A stretch of 49,670 nucleotides of DNA from UBA8437 sp003445035. GTDB lineage: Bacteria; Planctomycetota; Planctomycetia; Planctomycetales; Planctomycetaceae. Positions 16,743 to 24,595 of the stretch are shown here, one piece after another; positions within the stretch are counted from its first letter, which is position 1; each line of letters starts with the position of its first letter. Under the pieces are notes generated by a model. The model was not told the origin of the DNA and ran no database searches. It worked only from the letters and a program-made list of their open reading frames with translations. The stretch spans positions 1 to 49,670 of the forward strand of contig CALCHI010000556.1 in NCBI GenBank assembly GCA_937901285.1, read 5' to 3'. A program made the position numbers and the translations under genes.

Positions 16743-17708
16743 CTAGTAGGCGACGTAGACGTCGTTGAGGCATTCGGCCGGATCGGGCAGCGGGCTCGAT
16801 TCGGCAAACGCCACCGCATCGACGATGGCCGTCTCGGCCTCACGGTCGATCGCGTCGAGTTCCTCGGCTTCGAGCAGTTCGCCGTCGAGGACGACCGAGC
16901 GGAAGTTTTCGAGGCAGTCCCGCTCGCGGTAGTGAGCTTCTTCGTCACGAGTGCGGTACTTGATCTCATCACCTTCAAAGTGCCCGAAGTAGCGGTAAGT
17001 CTGGCATTCCAGCAGGGTGGGCCCTTCGCCGTCACGCGCCCGACGGAAGGCCTCGCCGGCCGCTTCGTAGACGGCGAACACGTCCTGGCCGTCGACGACG
17101 ATGCCGGGCATGCCGAAGGCGGTGCCGCGGCCGGCAATATCGGGTCCGCCGATCGAGTAGTCGGTCGAGGTGGTCTCGGCGTAACGGTTGTTCTCGCAGA
17201 TGAACACCACCGGCAGTTTCCAGACGGCCGCCAGGTTCAGGGACTCGGCGGTGGTGCCCTGGTTGGAACCCCCGTCACCGAAGAAACAGGCGGTGGCCTG
17301 ACGCGATCCACGGATACGGCCCGAGAGCCCCGCACCGCAGGCCAATGGCGGACCGCCACCGACAATACCGTTGGCACCGAGCATGCCGCGATCGACATCG
17401 GCGATGTGCATCGAACCGCCCTTGCCCTTGCAGCAACCGGACGCCTTGCCGCGGATCTCGGCCATCATCCCGTTGATCTCCACGCCCTTGGCAATGCAGT
17501 GGCCGTGGCCGCGATGGGTGCTGGTGATGAAGTCGTCGTCGTCCAGGTGGGCACACACCCCGACGGCGATCGCTTCTTCTCCGGCGTAGAGATGAACGAA
17601 GCCGGGGATCAGGCCGGCGGCGAAATCCTCGTGCAACCGGTTCTCGAATTCGCGGATCTGTCGCATCCGTCGATAGATCCACAGCAGCTTGTCGCGATCG
17701 AGGTCCAC
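16743..17708 (-). CDS. acoA: acetoin/2-oxoacid dehydrogenase E1 alpha subunit
   Basis: 321 residues. Segments seen are HLYAGEEAIAVGVCAHL, STHRGHGHCIAKGVE, GGSMHIAD and the thiamine-diphosphate motif that begins GDGGSNQGT and ends CENN about 30 residues later. THRGHGHCIAKG is close to the form common in AcoA proteins. With AcoB it would cleave acetoin to acetaldehyde and acetyl-lipoyl. Start GTG at 17708 with GGGAG 8 nt upstream. It is the first gene of the operon; no dihydrolipoamide dehydrogenase or acoR-type regulator gene is in the window. Confidence 0.85.
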   Translation of the reverse strand: MDLDRDKLLWIYRRMRQIREFENRLHEDFAAGLIPGFVHLYAGEEAIAVGVCAHLDDDDFITSTHRGHGHCIAKGVEINGMMAEIRGKASGCCKGKGGSMHIADVDRGMLGANGIVGGGPPLACGAGLSGRIRGSRQATACFFGDGGSNQGTTAESLNLAAVWKLPVVFICENNRYAETTSTDYSIGGPDIAGRGTAFGMPGIVVDGQDVFAVYEAAGEAFRRARDGEGPTLLECQTYRYFGHFEGDEIKYRTRDEEAHYRERDCLENFRSVVLDGELLEAEELDAIDREAETAIVDAVAFAESSPLPDPAECLNDVYVAY

Positions 17709-17753
17709 GGTGGTGGCTCCCGGGAGGCCTTCGGAGCAGAAAACTCAGGCCTG

Positions 17754-17782
17754 TTTGTACGCCTGTTGGGTCGTACACTCAA
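17754..17782 (-). promoter_or_regulatory. candidate promoter of the aco-like operon
   Basis: On the minus strand TTGAGT (17777-17782) and TACAAA (17754-17759) are separated by 17 bp, each matching the sigma70 consensus at four of six positions. The predicted transcript would begin about 40 nt before the acoA GTG. A perfect palindrome, CTCCCGGGAG, lies at 17717-17726 and includes the ribosome binding site. Confidence 0.4.
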
Positions 17783-17822
17783 GCGCGACGGCGTTTGAGT
17801 TCGGGAGGGGTTGCCGTCCCGG

Positions 17823-19247
17823 CTATCCGATCACTTCCCAGACGGGCTGTCCGCCGTGGGCGATGTGGATCGGCCGTCCCTGCAGGTCGTTGACCGTCAG
17901 GGTGGGGTCGACGCCCAGTTGCTGGTAGATCGTCGCCGCCATGTCACCGGCCGAGACAGGACGGTCGACGGGGTAGGCGGCCTGCTTGTCGGTCTTGCCC
18001 AGTACCAGTCCCCGCCTGGTGCCGCCGCCGGCCAGTACGACAAAACCGCATTGGGGCCAGTGATCGCGGCCGGCCTTGCCGTTGATCCGCGGCGTGCGAC
18101 CCATCTCGCCCATCAACACGACCAGCGTTGTGTCGAGCAGTCCCCGCTGGTCGAGGTCATCGACCAGGGCGGTGAACATCTGGTCGAGGATCGGCAGGTG
18201 GTGCCGGCACATGTTGAAGTTGTTGGCGTGCAGGTCCCAGTGATTCCCGCTGTCGGCCTCCTCCCAGTTGACGCTGATGAACGTCGATCCGGCTTCGACC
18301 AGGCGGCGGGCGACCAGGCAACTGTTGGCCCAGACGGTGTTGCCGTAGCGAGTACGGGTTTCCGAGGATTCCTTGGAGAGGTCGAAGGCAGCGCGGGTGC
18401 GGGGCGAGGTCAACAGGCGGAAGACCTGTTGCTGAAATTCCGAGAGGCTGTCGGCGGCGCGGCTGTGGTCGATGCGACGAAGCTTGTCGTCAAACTGGGC
18501 CAGCAGGCTGCGACGACGGTCGAGCCGGTTGGCGGTCACTGCCGGCAGTTCTTCGAGCGAGGGCAGCACCGGTTCCCCGAGAGCCGGCACGGGCTTGTAG
18601 AACTCTCCCTTGCCCTGGAACTTGCGGTCCCAGACGGTGATCAGCGGGTCGTAACTGGTGCCCAGGTATCCTCCATAGGGCCCGGCCCGCCGCAGGCCCT
18701 GCGAGAATCCCGGTGAGGCGGGCATGATCACGTAGGGCGGAACGTCGTTGCGGCCGAGTCCGAAGTGCCGGGCGACCGACATCATGCTGGGATGGTCCGA
18801 CTTCTTGGCGAAGTAGTTCTCGCGGTCGCTGCCCCCGTCGAAGCCGGTCAGAACGTTGTACGGGTTGTGGCTGTTGTACTTGTGAGAGTAGGTGCGGATC
18901 AGTGTCAGCCGGTCCATCATCGCCGAGGTGCGTGGCAGCAGTTCGCAGACATGCAGTCCGGGAACGCGGCTGGCGATCGGGGTGAACTCGCCCCGGGTGT
19001 TCTTGGGAGCCGCGGGCTTGAGATCGAAGGTGTCCTGGTGGGGAGGTCCGCCGAAGAGATTGATCAGGATGACCGACTTGGCCTTGCCTTCGAAGGTGGT
19101 CGGGTCCCCGTGTCCCTGTTGCGCTGCGGCATGAAGCAGTGTCGGCAGCGAGACGCCCGAAAACAGGCTCAGCCCGCCGACGCGGAGAGCTTCGCGACGG
19201 GTCACGCCGTCGCAGGCCCTGCCACCGCGTCCGAGTACCCGCAGCAT
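17823..19247 (-). CDS. DUF1501 family protein (solo copy 1)
   Basis: 474 residues with a twin-arginine leader (TRREALRVGGLSLFSGVSLP). Core motifs are LINLFGGPPHQDTFDLKPAA, NSCLVARRLVEAGSTFISV and MGEMGRTPRINGKAGRDHWP. Unlike the three paired copies it has no DUF1553 neighbour. Start ATG 19247 is preceded by GGGAGAAG at good spacing. Downstream are the aco-like genes, but 114 bp and a candidate promoter separate them, so it is likely its own unit. Function is unknown; an exported hydrolase-like fold. Confidence 0.88.
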   Translation of the reverse strand: MLRVLGRGGRACDGVTRREALRVGGLSLFSGVSLPTLLHAAAQQGHGDPTTFEGKAKSVILINLFGGPPHQDTFDLKPAAPKNTRGEFTPIASRVPGLHVCELLPRTSAMMDRLTLIRTYSHKYNSHNPYNVLTGFDGGSDRENYFAKKSDHPSMMSVARHFGLGRNDVPPYVIMPASPGFSQGLRRAGPYGGYLGTSYDPLITVWDRKFQGKGEFYKPVPALGEPVLPSLEELPAVTANRLDRRRSLLAQFDDKLRRIDHSRAADSLSEFQQQVFRLLTSPRTRAAFDLSKESSETRTRYGNTVWANSCLVARRLVEAGSTFISVNWEEADSGNHWDLHANNFNMCRHHLPILDQMFTALVDDLDQRGLLDTTLVVLMGEMGRTPRINGKAGRDHWPQCGFVVLAGGGTRRGLVLGKTDKQAAYPVDRPVSAGDMAATIYQQLGVDPTLTVNDLQGRPIHIAHGGQPVWEVIG

Positions 19248-19563
19248 GTTTGCTTCTCCCGGCGACGTGCTCGTAGCCCGTTCGAATCATCGGAACGAAC
19301 GGGCCTCTGGGGCCAGTAGTACCACATCGAACGAGGGAGTGACAACTGGATCCTCGTCGTGAAGACCGTCGTGGAACTGTCAGAACAGTGCTGATGAAAA
19401 CCGGAGCCGCAATCCGCAGTCGGGTTTTTCCGGTTGCACCGGCTGATGGTGAAGTTGGTTGGGGATTGAGTCCGAAAGCGTGGGAATATCGGTGGTCGGC
19501 GGCGAGGATCAATTGTCTGCGGTTAGAATCGGCAACGGGAACCGAGTGCCTATTCGAGGCGTG
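19248..19563. other. 316-bp divergent intergenic region with an inverted repeat
   Basis: No convincing gene. A perfect 9-bp inverted repeat lies at 19276-19304. A -10-like TAGAAT is at 19524-19529 on the plus strand, about 35 bp before the YihY gene, without a good -35. The region is less GC-rich than its surroundings, as expected for divergent promoters. Confidence 0.5.
19276..19304. promoter_or_regulatory. 9-bp perfect inverted repeat upstream of DUF1501
   Basis: GCCCGTTCG (19276-19284) and CGAACGGGC (19296-19304) flank an 11-nt loop. It sits 29-57 bp before the minus-strand DUF1501 start, within its probable leader. It could be an operator or a 5' leader hairpin; no T-run follows on either side. 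Confidence 0.5.
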
Positions 19564-20907
19564 ATGATGCTGCCGAAAGTGATTACGAGGCTGTTGTCGT
19601 GGGTCCGCCGTGTCATCACGCAGCCGTTCGATGAACTTGATCGCTGGCAACGGGCCGTCCGGTTCGGCTACGAACTGGGCCGTGTCGGGGCCCGGCAACT
19701 CAAGCACGACCGCGCGCAGCACATGGCCGGATCGCTTTCGTTCCGCACGCTGTTCAGCCTGTTGCCCGTCCTGGTGGTGGCAACGTTGCTGGTCAAGGGC
19801 ATGATCGGCATGAACCAGTTCATGGCGATGGCCGAGGAGATGCTCGCCTCGATCGGCCTGGACAACATCCGGGTCATTCCCGCTGCCGAGCCCGGGCAGC
19901 AGTCCCAGACTCTCAGCGTCTGGCTCAAGGAACTGTTCGGCCAGGCGGCCGAGGTTGACCTGGCGGCAGTGCACTGGATCGGCATCGCCCTGACGATCTA
20001 CGCCTCGCTGTCGCTGATGGTCACCATCGAGAACTGCCTGAACGTGATCGTGCGGGCGCCGGTCGGCCGGAGCTGGGCCCGTCGCGTGCCGCTGTACTGG
20101 TTTGTGTTGACGGTCAGTCCGCTGGCCGTCGTCGTGTGGTACTTCATCAACAGCCAATTCGACACGTGGATCGCATCGGTCGAGACCTGGCAATGGTTGG
20201 CCTATGTGTTCTGGTTGGGCTGGAACCTGTTCTTTGCCTGGGTGCTGTTGCTGGCCGTTTACATGCTGGTTCCCAACACGCAGCCCAACATCAAGCCGGC
20301 CGCGGCTGGTGCGGCGGTGGCGGCGTGCCTGCTGGTCATGGGCCTGCGGGGCCTGGGTGTCTACCTGAACTATGGCTTCATGGTCGGGCAGCTCTACGGG
20401 TCCCTGGGCCTGATCCCGTTGTTCATGATCTGGGTCTATCTGATGTGGCTTTCGATTCTGTTCGGTCTCGAGGTCGCAGCGATCTTGCAAGCCTTGCCCG
20501 GACGGCAGCTTGAGGAACTCGAGCGGGAGCGCAAGACCGAGTTGCTGGTCGACCCGGCGGCGGTCGTGGCGGTGATGGAAGTGATCGGACAGCGGTTTGC
20601 CGAGGGGCAGCCGACGACGCTGATCAAGGTCTGCGAACGGACCGGCCTGCCCGAGCAGACCACCTCGAAGATGTTTTCCGGCCTGGTCCTCGAAAACCTT
20701 CTCCACCGCCTCGACGGGCCGACCGACACCGTCACCCTCTCCAAGCCCCCCGACCAGATCACCGGCGTCGAATTGCTGGAGGTCGCATTCCGGCTGGTTG
20801 ATTCGGGACAACCCACCGACGGTTCGAAGCTTCTTGACCGGCTCAGGCAGGCCCAGCGGGATCTGGTGGCGACCACGTCACTGGCCGGTTTGCTCGAGGA
20901 GGCATGA
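19564..20907 (+). CDS. YihY/BrkB family membrane protein with C-terminal winged-helix-like region
   Basis: 447 residues. The N-terminal part has the family pattern: a helix ending in HMAGSLSFRTLFSLLPVLVV (first membrane segment), then IGIALTIYASLSLMVTIENCLNVI, WYFINSQFD and the final two segments FFAWVLLLAVYMLVPNT and GLIPLFMIWVYLMWLSILFGLEVA. About 120 C-terminal residues are soluble and read like a winged helix (IKVCERTGLPEQTTSKMFSGL). YihY/BrkB proteins are polytopic inner-membrane proteins of unclear function. The start may be GTG 19561, ATG 19564 or ATG 19567. Its TGA overlaps the start of the phospholipase D gene. Confidence 0.85.
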   Translation: MMLPKVITRLLSWVRRVITQPFDELDRWQRAVRFGYELGRVGARQLKHDRAQHMAGSLSFRTLFSLLPVLVVATLLVKGMIGMNQFMAMAEEMLASIGLDNIRVIPAAEPGQQSQTLSVWLKELFGQAAEVDLAAVHWIGIALTIYASLSLMVTIENCLNVIVRAPVGRSWARRVPLYWFVLTVSPLAVVVWYFINSQFDTWIASVETWQWLAYVFWLGWNLFFAWVLLLAVYMLVPNTQPNIKPAAAGAAVAACLLVMGLRGLGVYLNYGFMVGQLYGSLGLIPLFMIWVYLMWLSILFGLEVAAILQALPGRQLEELERERKTELLVDPAAVVAVMEVIGQRFAEGQPTTLIKVCERTGLPEQTTSKMFSGLVLENLLHRLDGPTDTVTLSKPPDQITGVELLEVAFRLVDSGQPTDGSKLLDRLRQAQRDLVATTSLAGLLEEA

Positions 20908-22034
20908 CGGGGACGGCGGGAGCCGAGCCGATTCGCCTGCTGGTCGGTGATGGCGATGGTGATGGCGCCGCACCCACGTTTGATCGCGTCGAGGAACTCC
21001 TGGCCGAAGCCGAACGGTCGGTCGAGATCTTCATGTTCGTCTGGCGGAACGACGAGATCGGCAACCGCCTGGGCCGGGCCGTGTTGGCGGCCGCCCGGCG
21101 TGGAGTCCGGATCCGGATCAAGAAGGACGTTGCGGCGGTGATGTATGAGCGGATCGAGATGAACCGCAAGTCGTTCTTTCACCTTCCACTGCCGGCACTC
21201 CGTCGCTGGAAATTCCGGGTCTTCGGCCTGACGTTTCCCGATACGTACGTCGAGGACGATTTCGACGACGAGGTGGGGGCGGCCGTGATGGCTCACCCGA
21301 ACGTCGAGATCGACTGGGTCAATCACACACACACCAAGTACTACATTTTCGATGAACGCGTGATGCTGACCGGGAGCATCAATGTCGAGGACCGGCATCG
21401 TGGGTACCGGGACTACATGTTCGAGATCGTCGGGGAGGAGCACGTGCGGCGGTTTCGTGAGCGTGATGCGGGGAGTGTTGAACTGGACCCGGAACGTGAG
21501 ATCGACTTTCTGCTCAATCGCATCACAACCGACGGTCACGAGTTCGAGATCAAGCCACGGATGATTGAAGCACTCGATGGAGCTGTCGAATCGGTCTACA
21601 TCGAGATGGCCTACATCGGCGATCCGGACATCAGCCAGGCAATTGTCAACGCGACCGGTCGTGGGGTCGAAATCACGATGCTCTTCTCCCGGGAAGCCAA
21701 CATCGGTGACGACATCAACTGGCGTGCTCTGCACGAGATCTGTCGCCGGGCACCGGTGCAGGTGGTGATCACCGACAAGATGATCCACTCGAAACTGATA
21801 CTCATCGACAATCGTCGGGTCATCGCCGGTTCGGCCAACGTCTCGGTTTTCTCGATGAGGAAGGCCGTCGAACTCGATGTGGTCGTCAGGGGGTTGCCCC
21901 AATTCCTCGAATCGGTGCGGGACGAGTCACGACGTCGGGTTGCCGAAAGTCACCCGGTGGAGTCACCGGGTGGGCTCAAGCCCTACAACCGGGTGCTGGC
22001 GGGATTGCAGCAGTTGCACCAGTGGTTGACCTGA
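20904..22034 (+). CDS. phospholipase D / cardiolipin synthase-like protein
   Basis: 376 residues with two complete HKD motifs: H143-T-K145 with D150 (HTKYYIFD, then GSIN) and H295-S-K297 with D302 (HSKLILID, then GSAN). These make a phosphatidyltransferase/phosphodiesterase active site. There is no signal peptide or long hydrophobic N-terminus, so it is shorter and more soluble than typical bacterial cardiolipin synthases. GAGGAGGC precedes the ATG, which overlaps the stop of the YihY gene (ATGA). Coupling to an integral membrane protein suggests work at the membrane, perhaps on phospholipid; nuclease activity cannot be excluded. Confidence 0.85.
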   Translation: MTGTAGAEPIRLLVGDGDGDGAAPTFDRVEELLAEAERSVEIFMFVWRNDEIGNRLGRAVLAAARRGVRIRIKKDVAAVMYERIEMNRKSFFHLPLPALRRWKFRVFGLTFPDTYVEDDFDDEVGAAVMAHPNVEIDWVNHTHTKYYIFDERVMLTGSINVEDRHRGYRDYMFEIVGEEHVRRFRERDAGSVELDPEREIDFLLNRITTDGHEFEIKPRMIEALDGAVESVYIEMAYIGDPDISQAIVNATGRGVEITMLFSREANIGDDINWRALHEICRRAPVQVVITDKMIHSKLILIDNRRVIAGSANVSVFSMRKAVELDVVVRGLPQFLESVRDESRRRVAESHPVESPGGLKPYNRVLAGLQQLHQWLT

Positions 22035-22039
22035 GCCGC

Positions 22040-22063
22040 GGCATCACGTCACAGGGTGATGCC
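22040..22063. terminator. hairpin at a convergent gene junction
   Basis: GGCATCAC (22040-22047) pairs perfectly with GTGATGCC (22056-22063) around an 8-nt loop. It lies between the plus-strand stop at 22034 and the end of the minus-strand gene, covering its last codons. No T-tract follows. Confidence 0.5.
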
Positions 22064-23152
22064 CGCTCCGAAGCCGATCGTTCGAGGCACTTCCAGGCAA
22101 CCGTCGACATAGGTCGGCGGTTCGGTGAGTACGTCCTCGGCGTACAATCCGGGGCCGACGAGGTCGCTGGCCAGAGTCAGTCCCCGGATCGATGCGGCCA
22201 ACTGCACCTGCGCTAGTGTTCCCGGTCCCATTTCGACAGTGCTCCCCAGCAGCAGTCCCACTCCGGCCGTTTCGGCCATCTGGGCGATCTGGCGTGCCTG
22301 GAAGATGCCCCCGCATCCGGTGGTGGCGATGTTGAAGACGTCGAGGGATTCGTGCCGGATGTATTCGAGTGCGTCAACCGGAGTGCTGACGTGTTCGATC
22401 AGCCGCACGTCGACCTCGCGGCGGACCGCGGCGATCTCGGCCGGGTCACGCCCCCCGACGGGTGTCTCGACACCATCCAGGTCGAATCTCGCCAGCCGTC
22501 CGATATTGGTCACCGCCTGGTCCTGGTCCCAGCCGCCGTTGGGGTCGATCTTGATGCTGGCCTCCGGGCCGGCTGTGTCTCTCATGACCGCCAGTCGCTG
22601 TTCGTCGAGATCGATGTCGACACCGACCTTGAGTTTGAAAGCCGTAAACCCCTCGGCACACTTCTCGGCGATTTCCTCACGAAGCAACTGCAGATCATCG
22701 CGGATGAAGGCCACCCACGAGATATGGATCCGGTCTCGCCATTCACCCCCGAGCAGACGGCACACCGGGGTGCTGGTCGCGTGACTGACCAGGTCGTAGC
22801 ACACCATGTCGAGTCCGGCGCGGGTCAGTCGGTTCAGCGATGATCCGCCGATGCCGGGTGGGTCGGGAAACGTCTCGGCCCAATCGGCGTGGTGTCGGGC
22901 GATGTCGACCGGGTTGCGATCGACCAGGGCCGCGGCGACCTTTTCTCGCCAGGTGTCCACTTCCGGAACCTCGTCTGGCTCGATGTCCGAAATCTCGCCC
23001 CAGCCGATGTGTCCGGTGTCGGTCGTGGCCCGGATGAACAGGAACGGCGAGGCTTCGACCACCTCGCGGGCCCCTCCGCCCTCCTGGGCGATCTGGGTGG
23101 CGTAGCGTCGACGCACGTTGAAGGGTGTCAGCTCGACATCGATGATCTTCAC
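22049..23152 (-). CDS. enolase-superfamily protein, muconate-lactonizing/dipeptide-epimerase-like
   Basis: 367 residues. The capping domain has FLFIRATTDTGHIGWGE. The barrel has the KxK pair (FKLKVG) and probable metal ligands in KIDPNGGW, GVETPV and RLIEH. At the usual position of the second catalytic lysine (NIK in many relatives) the sequence reads NIATTGCGG, so that lysine appears to be Ala. This points to a reaction using only the KxK base, or a non-standard acid. The substrate is not readable. The start is a GTG inside a GTGA overlap with the sulfatase stop, so translation is coupled. Last gene of a five-gene minus-strand run. Confidence 0.8.
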   Translation of the reverse strand: MKIIDVELTPFNVRRRYATQIAQEGGGAREVVEASPFLFIRATTDTGHIGWGEISDIEPDEVPEVDTWREKVAAALVDRNPVDIARHHADWAETFPDPPGIGGSSLNRLTRAGLDMVCYDLVSHATSTPVCRLLGGEWRDRIHISWVAFIRDDLQLLREEIAEKCAEGFTAFKLKVGVDIDLDEQRLAVMRDTAGPEASIKIDPNGGWDQDQAVTNIGRLARFDLDGVETPVGGRDPAEIAAVRREVDVRLIEHVSTPVDALEYIRHESLDVFNIATTGCGGIFQARQIAQMAETAGVGLLLGSTVEMGPGTLAQVQLAASIRGLTLASDLVGPGLYAEDVLTEPPTYVDGCLEVPRTIGFGAGITL

Positions 23153-24582
23153 TGTGCACCGCCGTTCTTTCGGGTGGGCAAGGGAGCCCTGACCCGGGTC
23201 CGCCAGTCGGCCAGCAGGGCTTGGAGCCGTTTTGCGATCTCCGGCTCGGTCTCCAGCAGGTTCTTCGTCTCGCCGATGTCCTTCCCGGTGTGGTACAGCT
23301 CTCGGTGGCCGTCCTCGAAGAACTCGATCAATTTCCAGTCGCCCTGGCGAATGGCCCCCGCGGGAGTGGTCCGCCAGGCTCCTCGGCGACCGTAGGCCTG
23401 CAGGTAGCCGGGGAAGTGCCAGAACAGGGGCCGTTCCGGGAGGCTCTCACCTTCGAACAGCTTCCGGATGCTGACACCGTCGCGGATCTGATCGGCCGGC
23501 ATCGAAGCACCGGCGATCCCGGCGAGTGTTGGGTAAAAGTCGACGGTGATGACCGGTGTCGGGCAGGTCGAGGCGGGCCTGGTGTGGCCAGGCCAGCGAA
23601 CAATCATCGGCACACGGATACCGCCGTCGTAGAGCATTCCCTTGCCGCCCTTCAGTGGAGCATTGTCGGTGATACCGTTGGGAAGTTGTCTGTCGGCCGA
23701 TCGGTATCCGCCCAGCCCGCCATTGTCGGAGGTGAAGATGACCAGCGTCTGGTCGCGGATTTTCATTTCGTCCAGGGCGGCCAGTACCCGCCCGACGCCC
23801 TCGTCCATCGTTTGAACCATCGCGGCGTACTTCGGGTTCTTGTGTGGACCGGCCGCCGGGCGGCGGCCGTACTCGGCGGCCAGCTTCGGCTTGGCCTGGA
23901 TCGGGGTGTGCACGGCGTAAAAGGGCAGGTAGAGGAAGAACGGTTTGCCAGGCGACCGTCGGACGTGTTGACGGATCACGTTGGCCGCCTCGGTGCTCAG
24001 GCGATCGGTCAGGTGCTCACCCTTGGGCCCGTCTGTCAGTTGAGGGTTTTTGTAGGGGGTGAAGTAGCCACCGCGGGGGGAGCCGGTCCGATTGCCGCCG
24101 AAGTTGATCTCGAAGCCCTGCTGCTTCGGGCCGGCCATCGGAGGAGATCCCAGGTGCCACTTGCCGAAGTGGGAGGTGGAATACCCGGCGACCCGGAGAG
24201 TTTCGGCCAGTGTGACGATGTCGGCATCGAGGACGGTTTTGTTCGGGACGGGGACCAGTTGGCGAAGCTTGGCCATGCCGCGGGCCCCGCTGCCGACGGT
24301 GTAGACACCATGCCGCGGCGAATACTGGCCGCTCATCAGGCAGGCCCGGGTCGGGGCACAGTTGGGGCCACAGGTGTAGGTCGAGGTGAACCGCATGCCG
24401 TCACGAGCCAGGCGGTCCAGGTGCGGGGTTCGGTGGTAACCGCTGCCGAAGCAGGCCAGGTCGGTCCAGCCCAGATCGTCGGCAACGATCAACACGATGT
24501 GGGGCGGAGCGGATCGTGCGGGGGCGGCCAGCACGGTCAGCAGCAGCAACAGCGACAGGCGAAGCGATGGTGACATGGTCAT
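23149..24582 (-). CDS. formylglycine-type sulfatase
   Basis: 477 residues. A signal peptide (LRLSLLLLLTVLAAPARS) precedes HIVLIVADDLGWTD, the N-terminal metal-binding Asp pair. The Cys-type sulfatase motif C75-A-P-T-R follows, within GPNCAPTRACLMSGQY. Later segments HFGKWHLG and VIFTSDNGG carry the expected Lys/His and Asp/Asn metal ligands. The protein hydrolyses sulfate esters after Cys-to-formylglycine conversion and is exported, probably acting on a sulfated glycan. ATG 24582 (or 24576) is preferred over a GTG at 24627 because it places the signal peptide at the start. It follows the sialidase-like gene by 13 bp. Confidence 0.9.
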   Translation of the reverse strand: MTMSPSLRLSLLLLLTVLAAPARSAPPHIVLIVADDLGWTDLACFGSGYHRTPHLDRLARDGMRFTSTYTCGPNCAPTRACLMSGQYSPRHGVYTVGSGARGMAKLRQLVPVPNKTVLDADIVTLAETLRVAGYSTSHFGKWHLGSPPMAGPKQQGFEINFGGNRTGSPRGGYFTPYKNPQLTDGPKGEHLTDRLSTEAANVIRQHVRRSPGKPFFLYLPFYAVHTPIQAKPKLAAEYGRRPAAGPHKNPKYAAMVQTMDEGVGRVLAALDEMKIRDQTLVIFTSDNGGLGGYRSADRQLPNGITDNAPLKGGKGMLYDGGIRVPMIVRWPGHTRPASTCPTPVITVDFYPTLAGIAGASMPADQIRDGVSIRKLFEGESLPERPLFWHFPGYLQAYGRRGAWRTTPAGAIRQGDWKLIEFFEDGHRELYHTGKDIGETKNLLETEPEIAKRLQALLADWRTRVRAPLPTRKNGGAQ

Positions 24583-24595
24583 CGGAGGAGGGGAT

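Noticed and set aside
15657..17798. 713-codon plus-strand open frame opposite the aco genes
   Set aside because: Antisense to acoA and acoB, whose conserved thiamine-diphosphate motifs are clear; composition is a GC-rich shadow with no family resemblance.
18490..20811. 773-codon minus-strand open frame
   Set aside because: It runs through the DUF1501 gene in another frame and opposite YihY; no recognisable domain.
20436..21902. 488-codon minus-strand open frame opposite YihY and the PLD gene
   Set aside because: The HKD motifs on the plus strand are decisive; the minus frame shows no conserved pattern.
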